Source: Steinernema hermaphroditum (lineage: Eukaryota; Nematoda; Chromadorea; Rhabditida; Steinernematidae). Taken from it: DNA of 64,000 nucleotides. The stretch is taken from positions 16,554,001 through 16,618,000 of the forward strand of contig CM059621.1 in assembly GCA_030435675.1 (NCBI GenBank). Reading direction: 5' to 3'. The notes beneath the pieces are model-generated. The model was not told where the DNA came from and made no database searches. It saw nothing but the letters and a program-made list of their open reading frames with translations. The translations under genes were made by a program, and so were the position numbers. Positions 1 through 10,795 of the stretch are shown here, in pieces; positions within the stretch are counted from its first letter, which is position 1; every line of letters starts with the position of its first letter.

Positions 1-542
1 TTAGCCTTTTTTGTAAGCACCAATCTTGCTGCCTGCGAAGCTCCTTGGCCACGCCAAAAAATGCACACTCGCGTTTACAAAACATAGATCTGCAGAAATC
101 GCCGTTTTAGAAGCCTTGACCTCGTTTGAAACACTTCTCAATGTATCTTCTCGTAGTTTTCATTTTTAATTTCAAACGGCCTTGAAATTGATAATATCTG
201 CGTCGTACATCATCGGAGGTGGGGACAGTTCCAGTTACATTGCTGACTGAACTGTTGAGCTAAATTGTACCTGTGACTGATTTCCATGACGTCGATGTCC
301 CGTTTGGACACAATTTCTATTGTGTGTTTTAAAATTATTTATTATTATTGGAGCAAAAAAATATGATTACTTATTTCTTTATCGAACTTATGTCGGTCCT
401 CATATGTATCCTGCTTCAAAATACGTAGTGAACTGCTGCCATGCAGAAATTCCTTTTTGTACACATGGCTTCACTTTAAACAGGGTATTATACTGCATAT
501 TTAACTACCACTATTTAACTGACCATTAATTATACAGGTTGT
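1..542. other. Intergenic, nothing recognised
   Basis: AT-rich sequence without a convincing coding region. The only long open frame on the + strand (320-529) has no domain, no splice context and AT-driven composition, so I do not call it. Confidence 0.5.
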
Positions 543-990
543 TCAAAAAGTTTTACGAGTTTACGAGTTTATTTCGTGAATCAAAGGCTTGCGCCTTGCA
601 CGACACCGAATAATAGACAAACAGAGGATGTCTCGTTGTAACCGGCTTCATCCCTGGCGTGGCGCTTATGGCAAACCGGTCGGAGAAGGCGCGCATCACG
701 GGGCATGTGGGAGACGGCAAAACTTCGGAAATGGCAGTAGAACTTCTTCTTCTCGGGGCGTTTGCGGCACAGATGAGGCTTTTGAGCTCGCATCTTCTTC
801 GGAGAGATGAGTTCGTGGTCCGGGAATTGCGTCTTCGGTGGTCCTCAGAGCGTCGGCGACCCTGTGGCAGTTGTGAGTTTTCCGGCTTCCAGAGGGAATT
901 GGGATACCCGGAAGCCGTAGTCCCACCACCGCTGACAACAAGATGTCCGACGCCAGGAATCCGGCTGCGTGAGATGTCAAAAAGTTTTAC
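543..990 (-). mobile_element. SINE-like retroelement copy 1, with 5' inversion
   Basis: The insertion is bounded by a 14-bp direct repeat, TCAAAAAGTTTTAC, at 543-556 and 977-990. Read on the minus strand it ends at 557 or so in the family's tail (AAATAAACTCGTAAACTCG). Bases 557-856 are the 3' part of the element in minus orientation and match the copies at 42.3 and 57.9 kb. Bases 857-978 are the 5' part of the same element in plus orientation. A few bases that separate the two parts in intact copies (after GAGATGTCA) are missing at the switch. An inverted 5' segment with a small loss at the junction is the signature of twin priming during LINE-driven insertion. No intact protein is encoded. 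Confidence 0.85.
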
Positions 991-1825
991 AACACGAAAA
1001 TACGATTTTTTTATTAAAATACGATATACCCGTATTAATAACAGCGAATATAGGGTAAAAGACGTGATCAACACGAATACACCGTTTAAAATTCTGGGAG
1101 ACACGCATAAAAGTGCAAAAATCCACCATTCCCATGTGTTTCGGAACTTATAGATTGGGTCTTGGTCATCAACTTCAAGAGCTAGGTATTTCCACCTTAG
1201 AATGGGGCCTTGCAGACTAAGGCAGAGAGTTAGTGTGTAGAGATTTAGGGGTAGCGGTTAACGAGTCTCGCACGGGCTTGACTTAGGTTCGTATAGTGGC
1301 GGCCTATATATAAATACGGTATAGTTATATGCTGTACTTCTTCCATTATTTTAGGCCGAATAACAAGCCCTTAGGTGTTTTGAACTGACACTGTTTGGCG
1401 GAGAGGCCCGAGTTTTCTACTGATGGGCCTGTCCGTGAATCTTAACGTGCGATTCAACGGGACAAGCTCTGCACAATAAACATGTAATCCTAGGATTTGT
1501 CACAACTAAACACGGAAAATCCGAAAAATAGCTCCTGTCAAGTTAGGCGATACGTTTCGATACTCATAGTTCAATACTCTCCAATGTATGATGTATAAGT
1601 CAAAGTTCACATAGGCGATCAATGCATTCCACTTGTAACATTCCCGCCTACTTCTTAAACGTCGTCGTCACCATTAATCCCCAAAACAAGCAATTCGGCG
1701 CACCCAATCGCCGTCTAACAGCGCGTCCTGCAAAACAAGTCGTCAAATTTCAATTAAACGCACCGCAATTTCGCAGCACTGCCAGTAAACAGAGTCGAAC
1801 CCGTTCTTCGGCAAGCGCATGCTTA
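991..1825. other. Intergenic / upstream of the POU gene
   Basis: Mostly AT-rich with no gene recognised. An open frame running from 1622 into the first POU-gene exon could extend that protein upstream by 68 residues, but its composition is less protein-like before 1826. Confidence 0.4.
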
Positions 1826-4800
1826 ATGAGAAACGTTGCAGTGAGTTCGGACGCTCCGTCGCCGTCGCTTCCCTCGTCGCAGCACGTCAACGGCTCCTCC
1901 AGACGGTCGTCCTCGTCGCTGGGCACCGGAAAGCGGAAAGCGCAGGCACCGAAGAAGCTGATCGTCGACGAGGACCCGGTTGGTGACCGTCTCCGCACAC
2001 ATGTCATCCCCTTTAGGGCGTGCCTATTTCACACGAGACCGGGGAAGCGGTAGCGTCGCCAGATGACGAACGAAAGACGTTTACCCAGTCGCCTAAGCCT
2101 AAACTCACCACCTCCAAAGTGCCTTCCGCCGAGCAGAAGCAGACGCTCCAGGCGGCCGACGCGGCGCTCCAGTCGGTGATGGAATCGATTCTCGCGGCAA
2201 CCGGTGAGTGCTGGAACCTGTTTTTCGCGGTTCCCTTTTAAGCCTGCCCTCGCGTTGACTCACTGCTTTCTGCAGGATCGAATGTCGTCTCCGGCGACGC
2301 CGCCAGCGCCCAGGCCCTGCTCGGTCTCGGAATGATACCTTATCTCAATGCCGCCGCTGCTGCCGCTGGACAATTAACTCGTTCGGGTCCTGCCGCGAAA
2401 ACTGGTACGTACGCTTTGCAGAACCGGTTTATTTGCACGTGGCTGGAAATATTACACAACAAATCCGGGTTGAGGTTGTTTTGATAGGCAATTCAAGGGC
2501 CCCTTTCCAGGGCCAATTGTATAATTCCATGGCACAGTGCTCCTTTCCAGTATGGCTGTACGTACAAGATGTCAGAAATCTCCGATTTTGATCCAAAAAT
2601 CGAATTTCTGGTTCGTCGTTTCATGAAATATTGATTTTTGACTCTTCGGGACCTTCTTCTTTACAGTAGTCATAAGGAAGATGAACCGTTTCGGGTAACC
2701 TTCCCAAACATGATCCGAACTAAGCTATGTTCTTTGAATAGAACCAACTGATGGCATGCGGATTAGGGCGCCTGAATTGATTGTATATGGTTGAAATTTA
2801 AAAAAAAGGTTGACTTATTTTTGTAAGCGTGCACTTTCTTATATTCCCAATGGCATTGCAGAAGGTCTCATAGGTAGAAAGAAGTACAGAATCACACCAT
2901 TATCTTTTGGATTTAGTGATGAAAGCTGAGTGGAATAGGTTTCAAGATAATGTCCGATTTTTCATTCGTTTATGCCCATGACTTATCCATGACCAATTTT
3001 TCATTTGCTATTTCCTATGATCCGTTATTTGCTGATTGTTTAAAAGATCGCTTGTGACCCGAGTAGGGCTATGTACAGTCCCGACTCTGGCACAGCCCTG
3101 GGCCCGACATTTTTCAAAACAATTACTGTTTTTCAAAGCTTTTTCCATCTCCTTAGGATATCGTTTCATTCTGGCATTCCACGAGCGTGACATTTTGGTC
3201 TAGTCGGCCTAGACTGTCAACGAAAGGATATGCCTGGGTCTGTCCTCAACAATTATCAAAACGGAGGCCAATCATTGAAGCCGATTTCGTGGAGCCTTCT
3301 CTAAAGTTCCTTTGTCAATGCAGAACACACAAAAACTACCTTCAATTCCTATACACTTCTTTTCAGACGCGTATAAAACAAACGGCCACCAAAGCACCTC
3401 CCTGATGACCACTTCCGCGCCGTCGACTGCCTCCTCCCGCCTTACAAGTGCCTTTTCCACTCAGTCGACGCCGACTCCTCCGCCGGGTACCACAGAAACG
3501 GGAATGTCAGTGGCGGCGGCGATCTCCGCACGAAAACGGAAAGCCGCCGCGCTTCTGGAATCTGCCAACGGCGGTCACGCGACCGAGTTGGAGGCGAAGG
3601 AGCGCAGCGATCTCGAAGAGCTCGAGAACTTCGCCCAGCTGTTCAAGAAGCAGAGGATTAAGTTTGGTGCGTTTCAAGTTATGAGATTGAGAAGCCAAGA
3701 CTCAAAGTGTCACTTCAACAGAACCACCCTTTCAAAGTAGTTGTAGTCAATGCGATAGACAGCGGTTTAGCACATCGCCATACAGCCATAGAATCGGCGC
3801 GAAAGTGAAAGTGAGAATATTCGTGTCACCCATCGTCCGCCTACACCCTTATGTGTGCACGGAGGTCATCACTATGTCAGTCTTCCCAGTATTCCACAGG
3901 AGACAGACATGTTTGTCTATTTGTCTCCGTCTGCCACAAACCAAATTGTTCTTTAAATGAGCAGTAAGTTGCTTATGTTTTTCATCCTCTTTTTGCACTA
4001 AATGGGCATGGAACGACGGAAAGGGATCGACTTGGTGGACCCGGCTCGGTTTTAAATCGGTCGACGTCTCTGACGTCAAAACAAAGGCGATAAATTCGTT
4101 GTTCTGCATAGAACATGTCTTGTAGATTTTGGATAACCAGCATGAGAGACGAGTTCAGATCTTACTCCAAACGAAGAAGTACTGCCTTTCTCATCAGTTC
4201 TTCTTTATGTTGGGTTTGTTGACAGTGGAGGTCTTTCAATTTTTGCTTAAAATCACAAATCACTGAATACATAGAAACTTTGAAGTTAAAGTGAACAGAA
4301 AATCTTGATGTAAAGCCATTTAATTGACGAACAAAAGCAAAAGCGTCAAAGCCCGGTCTTCGGGTTGCATAGGGCAAACTCAAATCAAAGAGGTACTCTC
4401 TGAAAGCTAACTATGTCAGCGCGCTTCTCTAGAACATAGCAGTTCATCCTGAAGTATGTATTATGCTATACCACTAGATATACCACTCACATGGAAATTC
4501 TTGGTTGGCTCCCGTCCGGTTCGGACCGGCTAGGGTCGGTAGCTCCGCCTCAGCTCCGGCTCAGTTGGCATCTCCGGTTGGGCAGATAATATTGTTAAAG
4601 TAGACAAAAAACAAGTTCATGCTAAAAATGAGCTTAAATTAGCGATTTTTGCAGCCATAACGTGGTTATGGGTCACGATAAGATTTTCGTTCTGGCTATG
4701 TAAGCCAACCTCAAATTTCAAAAGTATTTCATGGTCTCCTTACCATATGCAGCCCTACATTCCGTAATCATGGCTGCCTTGGTTAGATACACATACATGC

Positions 4801-7234
4801 CCTTCAGTTTAATTTCGAGCTCGATCTTGACCATCATCCCTTTTCAGGATTCACCCAAGGCGACGTGGGCGTCGCATTAGGCCGTCGTTACGGCACCGAC
4901 TTCTCGCAGACCACCATCTCCCGATTCGAAGCGCTCAACCTCAGCTACAAAAACATGTGCAAGCTGCGCCCGCTGCTCACCGAATGGCTCCAAGACGCGA
5001 CCGAGGCTATCGCCAAGGGCCAGTCCATTTCGGAGTTCCTCAACGCGGCTCCCGTGGAGCCGAAGCCCTCCTCTTCCAGCCAGGAGCCGCCGACCACAGT
5101 GCAGCAAGTGGTCGCCGCGGCCATCGCCGTCTCCGCCAACACCTCCATGCCCATCCAGGTCGGCGTTGTGCATGCGAAGACGGGCGTCTTCTTGTTTTAC
5201 GGGCTTCTCCTGGTGCTTGCTAGATGGATCCGACATTCCCACCCTCTCAGACTACCGTATCCCTTGGCTACGTCCATTACCTCTTCCTCCGATGCCGTCA
5301 CCGAGAGCTGGATCGACGAGGCGGAGGCCGAAGAGCTCAGGCTTCAGCGATTCCAGAAACTCATCGCTTCTCTCCCTTTTATCGATGAAGATCCTAAGAT
5401 CGTTGTGAAGAGAGCCGCTTTCCTACTTCCTGAGCCTCTCGACTACCGTAATCCGCCCAAAAAGTCACTATTCAAAGCGCTTAAAGATCGTTTTTTGAGA
5501 CGTAGAAAGCTGGAAATTGACCATAGCCTGGTGTCTGCCTATGCCCGGGCCAGGGCTTTCCCTTTGAGACCAGCTGAGATTTCTAGAGAAGGTGAAGAAC
5601 TTCCTAGTATCAGTCGACACCTAACTGACATGTTAGACGAAGTACAAGACACGGACATCCTAGAAGAGTATGGTCTGTCGGCGGCTGATGAAGATCCTGA
5701 CGCCGGGGAATGGACGAATTTTCAGTGGAACGGCCAGGAAAGACCGTCTTTGATAGAGTTGGGGGTAGAGGACGAACCTAGATGCTTCTGGAACTGCGAG
5801 CTCTGGAATACGGCGCACTATAACGGCGGCATGGCGTGGCGAGGGACAGGCGCCATCCTGGCCTATAACAGGGATCGAGAAGAAGAAAGCGTTTGGGGTC
5901 CGGGCACGTGGAACTCGGCCGTTTACAACATGAGTTTGATGATCGATTTTGAAGAGGGAGAAGCGGATGAGGTTGAGCAAGAGTCGTGACGAGATTCTTC
6001 CCTTTCCGTTGAAGAAACGCTCGATTCTTGTGATTGGATCTCAGGGTTACTGTCTTTCACCACCCCATTCCCATGTCTTCCCTATCCCTTTGGTGCTAAC
6101 ATGTGTGTTGTGTGCTTATGAATCATCCAGAGATTAATAAATCTTTTGCCTTGGAACCTCTACCTCATTGCTGTGCTGATTCTCGACCGCTTTGGAACTT
6201 TTGAATATTTGGTCAGGAAAACGGGTCAGGGGATACGGTAGCCGAGGATTTCTAACACCATGGATCAAATAGCGCCAATTTCAACATAAATAGCAAAAGA
6301 TATAAGATAGCCGAAGACTTTTACATGCTCCCTAAAAATAAGAGTACTGTATTCAGAGACGATATAATCTAACCCTGCCCAGCTTCTTCGCTTTGCATTC
6401 TCCATCAGCACCAGTCGGCCTCGATGACAAAGACGTGATTTCAGAACAGCAACGGCGGTCAGTCGAGTCACCTCGATGTGAGAAAGCGCAGAAAACGGAC
6501 GAACCTCGACATCTCGCAGCGCACCGCCCTCGACGCCTACTTCCAGATCAACAGTCGGCCCGACCACGAGCGGATGAGCGAATTGGCAGATGCGCTGGAG
6601 CTTGATCGCGACGTAAGTTGTGCTTTTGGATCTTTTCACTGTCTCTACCAAGGATTTAAGAAGTGTATTTTTGCCCAAATAGCTACAGTCATTTGCTCAG
6701 CAGACCTTTCCAATACGTTGGGGTTGCATGTTTTCCAACTCACGCTAAAACATGTTAATGCTCTCTATATTTGTATGTTAACCATTTGACATACTTCTTT
6801 GCGCCGAACTCTCTTTGCCGACTATCTGAACGTCACTGGAACATATCCTGACGGAAGATAAAGCACGAAAGCGGTCGGAATGATCACTGAGGGGCGGTCG
6901 CTTTCAGACACCGGACAAAGACGCAGGCCGATGTCGAACCCTCCCCGGCCGGTCTACAAATCAGACACGTTTGCAATGAGCCACACAGACAGTTCGGTCA
7001 ATACTAGTTAACTCCTACTATGTCTCTTGGGATGCTAAGCCCTACGTTTCTTTGCAATTTTTGAGTCATCGGTGTCTCTGCCGTACCACCGAAAAAATGA
7101 AAATTCGCGTTTCTAATTCCTCAAAATCGTTCAAGTACCGTTCAATAATCAAACAACAGGAGATTATATCGTTTCTATTTCAGGTCGTCCGAGTATGGTT
7201 CTGCAACCGAAGACAAAAACTACGCAAAGAGTAG
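1826..7234 (+). CDS. ceh-18: POU class II homeodomain transcription factor, ceh-18-like
   Basis: Sequence-specific nuclear transcription factor. Seven exons agree in phase: 1826-1978, 2017-2203, 2276-2404, 3367-3666, 4848-5158, 6445-6612, 7184-7234, giving about 432 residues. The POU-specific domain (about residues 238-312) is split by intron 4. It carries [20 protein letters not shown] followed by the [22 protein letters not shown] and NMCKLRPLL blocks typical of Oct-1/CEH-18. The homeodomain (about residues 373-432) starts at [12 protein letters not shown], ends in the POU-type recognition helix [12 protein letters not shown], and the protein stops two or three residues later. The N-terminus is Ser/Ala-rich and disordered. 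The first intron is only 38 nt (1979-2016). A start at in-frame ATG 1622 is possible. The AATAAA at 7727-7732 is a likely poly(A) signal. Class II assignment is by motif comparison from memory; orthology to C. elegans ceh-18 is inferred. Confidence 0.88.
4500..4595. repeat. GC-rich repeat related to the 45.6-kb foldback element
   Basis: This patch inside intron 4 of the POU gene is far more GC-rich than its surroundings. It contains GGCTCAGTTGGCATCTC followed by CGGTT, nearly identical to the right end of the foldback element at 45616-46043. Other CGGCTC/CCGGTTCGGACCGG words are also shared in style. It looks like a degraded or partial copy of the same family; I did not find a clear target duplication. 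Confidence 0.55.
5159..5989 (+). CDS. Alternative 3' coding extension of the POU gene (or a nested gene)
   Basis: The POU-specific exon stays open in the same frame past its predicted donor (GT at 5159) for 276 more codons, to a TGA at 5987-5989. An AATAAA follows at 6136-6141, before the homeodomain exon at 6445. A transcript that ignored the donor would encode the POU-specific domain without the homeodomain, plus a novel tail. The tail has one hydrophobic stretch near its start ([16 protein letters not shown]), a basic patch ([15 protein letters not shown]), and an acidic, Trp-rich end with repeated WN/WNTA-like words ([15 protein letters not shown] and GTWNSAVYN). Codon composition looks coding. 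It could instead be a separate nested gene starting at ATG 5152. I do not recognise the family. Confidence 0.55.
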   Translation, partial: VGVVHAKTGVFLFYGLLLVLARWIRHSHPLRLPYPLATSITSSSDAVTESWIDEAEAEELRLQRFQKLIASLPFIDEDPKIVVKRAAFLLPEPLDYRNPPKKSLFKALKDRFLRRRKLEIDHSLVSAYARARAFPLRPAEISREGEELPSISRHLTDMLDEVQDTDILEEYGLSAADEDPDAGEWTNFQWNGQERPSLIELGVEDEPRCFWNCELWNTAHYNGGMAWRGTGAILAYNRDREEESVWGPGTWNSAVYNMSLMIDFEEGEADEVEQES

Positions 7235-8255
7235 CCGCCTCCTCCTCGTTCACCTCAGTCTTTCACCACCATCGCGCCTTGCATTTCGTTTCGACATTTC
7301 ATCACCATCAAGTGGCCTTTAGTCCCTCCCAGTCTAGCCAAAAGTGTTGTTGCATTGAACAGAATTTTAGTCCTTCTTCCGCATTTATTTGTCCCCCGTT
7401 TCAGCTCCCAGTGTTGTGTCCTCCGAATCCTCTAGAATCCAAAGTCTCTCCTCATCATAGCCTGTTACCATCAGATGTTCTAGCGTCAAACTTTTATGGA
7501 AATTCATCTTCGCGGGTTCTCCTCTCGTTATAATCGATTCTTCTTCAAACAGAGACAAACAAAAGACCGATGAGATTGTTCTATTTTCGCATTTCCCATT
7601 TCAACTGTTGTATTTTCGTTCGCATTTGAAAGCGCCTTCGACACTCAACATACCCTCCCATTGCATTGTACTAAGCTATTTGTGAGAGTTGCGTTTATCA
7701 AAACACAAAGCCTTTATGTGATATGGAATAAAAAAAAATAAGCGTAACCTGTCCAAATGAGGCGAAACAGCATTTTCGTCAGCACCGGGAATCCTGGCGA
7801 GCCACGGACGAATACGAGAAATAAGAAGGCAAGCAGAGCCAAAAAATCAAGGATGAGAGTCATCTATTCATGTGTGTGTCATTTCTTGAGAGAGTAGCAT
7901 AGACGGTAGAGCGTCTTCCTTCCATTTTAAGAAGCAATGGATGGGAGAACGGGCAGCTAAAGGGGGAGGGTTCGAGGCTTCTGGGGCGGCGGTGTTCGGC
8001 ACGGAGGTCCTGAACTGGCGGGTGAAGGTGGCATCCTTGTCGTCGTCGTCGAAGTGGTGGAGGCGATTCGAAGCGTTAGTTGGGCGTCTCTCTCTCTCTC
8101 TCATTTTAAGACCCTGCATCGCTACGTACTGTAGGAAGTCCACAGACCTTCCAGATACGTGCCACTTGCCGACTCTCCCTTCCCCCAATCAATCGCATAA
8201 TTCCCCACTGAATATTCGAACATTGTTTACATCGATCCACTCTCTCGTTGACGGA
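7235..8255. other. 3' region of the POU gene and short intergenic spacer
   Basis: Holds the POU-gene 3' untranslated region up to the AATAAA at 7727. A stretch at about 7885-7985 has weak tRNA-promoter-like A and B box words but does not fold as a tRNA. Nothing else recognised. Confidence 0.4.
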
Positions 8256-9557
8256 ATGTCAGAGCCGATCGCCTACGTCGAAATGCCGTCGAGAAGAGGA
8301 GGCCGACCTAGGACAGTCCCTCTTCTCTCAAGGATAGCCGCCCTCGTAGGAGGACTCTTGTTCTGTGCCTGGATGCTGGTAAGACCCTCGATCATTGGGA
8401 CCATTTTCCTCAGTTCTATGTGAAATACATGACGAGTTCGGAGTCCAAAACGCTCGTCAGCCCTCACAGGACCCGAATCGAGAGACTCGATCGGATCTGT
8501 GCGGAGTCGGGCGGCGGCTGCTATGTGGTGTCCGATTTCGTCGACTCCAAAATGTAAACGTCCCCGCAGCTCGTCTACGCACGTCCCCTTCTTAGGAATG
8601 CGGCCTGGAGGGCGATCCGCTCGGAAAAGGCGACAAACAGCTCACAAATGGAGAGTCACTTCAGTCGAGCGGCCTTAATAGGTCAGGTCAAGGATGTTCG
8701 CCTTCACGGACCGTGGCATTCCAGTCCAAAACGACACCACCTCTTCTAAGGACTGGTCCGTTGACCACTCCACTATCCTTGCTCAATACATCGCCGTCAT
8801 GGCTGCGCTTCCCTTTGCCACAGGAAGCCTCTTGAAGGCGAAACCGACGATTCTCTCCATCGGTCTCGGCGGAGGCGTTCTGGACATGTTCCTCCACACC
8901 GCGAGACCCAAATTCGAGATTACGGTAGTCGAGTCAGACCCGACCATCATCGACATAGCCCACAAATGGTTCGGCGTCGAGGAGACGACGAATCGGAAGA
9001 CCGTCAACGCCAGTGGAATCGACTTTCTCAGCAACACGGTCAAGAACGGTAGGTACCGTATCCCTGGACACCAGACAGCTTCCGTTCAGGACGCCAATAC
9101 GACGTGGTCTTCGTGGACGCGTGTGACTTGTCCAGCGACAACGTCACGTGTCCTTCGGCGCCGTTCCTGGACCGCGCCAACATCGCCGACATCAGTGACA
9201 GTCTCCCCACCTCCGGGGTTGTCGTCGTGAACGTCGTCGCCCGGTCGGGCCTGACGGAGAAGCTCTACGACAGGGTGAGTGCCCTGGCATGGCCACGGGT
9301 GACTGAGCAGGGTTTCGGTCTTCGACGCCTACATGTTCTACTTCAAAATGTGTCTCAAAGCGAACATGCCCAGTGGCAACATCGTTGTGGCCTGCACGAG
9401 GACGGTGAGACACGGCGACGAGAACCTGCTCAGAGGCGACGCATCCGTCTGTCTAGCGTTGCAAACCTGTCTGCCAGAGAGACTGCTACGGCCTGTCTGG
9501 CCTTGTCCCCACTTCGCATGGCTTCGGACACGTCGACCGGTCGTACACAGACCCTGA
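8256..9557 (+). CDS. Membrane-anchored spermidine-synthase-fold methyltransferase, possibly frameshifted
   Basis: Predicted SAM-dependent methyltransferase of the spermidine-synthase-like (METTL13 C-terminal-like) group. Exons 8256-8378, 8414-8553, 8687-9048 and 9090-9274 join in phase. The N-terminus has a basic region then one hydrophobic segment (RIAALVGGLLFCAWML), suggesting a type II membrane anchor. The SAM site is SIGLGGGVLDMF followed by the acidic TVVESDP strand and later YDVVFVDACDLS. The final part, VFDAYMFYFKMCLKANMPSGN from about 9318, matches the paralogue at 10.8-12.7 kb but sits one base out of frame with exon 9090-9274. No GT/AG pair that I can see repairs this, so either the assembly has an error or the copy is decaying. 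The substrate cannot be inferred. Confidence 0.65.
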
Positions 9558-9651
9558 CCACCGACAACAAGAGTTTGATTCCGAAAAACAAAAAAAATTG
9601 AAAACCTGCAGGAGATCAAGTGGTCAACAAGAACAGTAACAACACAAAACG

Positions 9652-10625
9652 TTAATCATCCCTAGGCGGTCTCCAATCTATAACCTTAGCCTTGGGTATT
9701 CCAAAACGCTGAACGTAGTCCTTCACAGCGGCAACAGGGTCCTGTCCCGACCGAACAATGTGCCTTTCGACGATTATGTCGTCGTCTTCTTCTGCGGGCT
9801 TCACGGAGGCTATGGCATTCGAACAGCTTCTTGCCACGGCGATCGGCACCGGGGCGAAAGTTCTCGAGGCGACGGGTACAGAGCGAGGCGCTTCTGGGGA
9901 TGGCGTCGACGCCGATGAATTCTGAACAGCTCTGGGCGACTTCCACGCAGGCTGGCGTCCAGGAACAGAGCGCGAGGCGACGACACTCACTTCCGGCTCC
10001 GAATCTTCGCTGAGCTCCGTCACATCGAATGCTGCTCGGCCTCGCTTCACTGCGCCTGTGCGCTTTGGGGCGCTGTGAGATGTTATCAGGTCTTCAAGCG
10101 TAATTCTCGGAGCAGGCTGCTCCAGGGAAGTCCGCTTCGGCTGGGGTTCCACAGCTTCTTCGTCTCCGTCTTCCGGCTCGTGCTTCAAAGTGCCATCGGG
10201 CAGAACTTCGGGGAAATACTTGTCTATCTTCTTGATGGCGATGTTCTTCGATCGCGTCAGAACGTTCTTGTAGATTCTCCGATGAGCGGTCTGCGCGTTT
10301 GGATGCATGATCTGGAACAGGTAAATGACGTCGATCCTAGGCAAGGAACTCACCTTCAAGTGGCTCCCGATCTCGTAAACGTCGGTGTTCTTCATGACGC
10401 ACCGAGGGATCGGGCACGTGTAGTTGTGGATTGAGTGGAACTTCATGACATGGCCCACTCTGGACCAGAAGGACTTGCACTTTCCCTTCCTACCATTGAA
10501 GCGGCGGCTACACTCCTTGTCTATGCACTGAAGACACACGAATCACAACAACCCATTCAGAACAAACTCACCTTCATGGTTCTCTGCTTGTTTGATTCTT
10601 CAGCAGGCTCTGCTCTGGATACCAT
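9652..10625 (-). CDS. Zinc-finger-like nuclear protein, 295 residues
   Basis: Three exons on the minus strand with consistent phase: 10625-10572, 10527-10354 and 10311-9652. The two introns are 44 and 42 nt. The N-terminal 95 residues contain two atypical Cys/His clusters: CIDKEC with a later HVMKFHSIH, then YTCPIPRC with HLKIMH. They look like widely spaced C2H2 fingers. The rest is low-complexity, rich in Pro, Ser and Arg, with acidic patches (EPEDGDEEAVEP, AEEDDDIIV). This composition suggests a nuclear or chromatin protein. No family recognised. It sits between the two methyltransferase paralogues, 95 bp from the convergent end of the first. Confidence 0.75.
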
Positions 10626-10795
10626 ATTCGTTCACTTTGTCCAAGTCTGAACCCATTCGTGCACACCGTGAATACACCAAGAAATCAGCACAGATAAAGG
10701 AAGTTAGGATACCATACATAGCAATACAAACATGAGCAAATTATCACTATTTTATCCCGTACAACGACTATCACAGAACAGTTATTATGTAGACT

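Noticed and set aside
7880..7985. Possible tRNA gene (TAGCATAGACGGTAGAG and GGTTCGAGGC)
   Set aside because: Acceptor and T stems do not pair and the anticodon arm cannot be placed; at most a degraded tRNA-like repeat.
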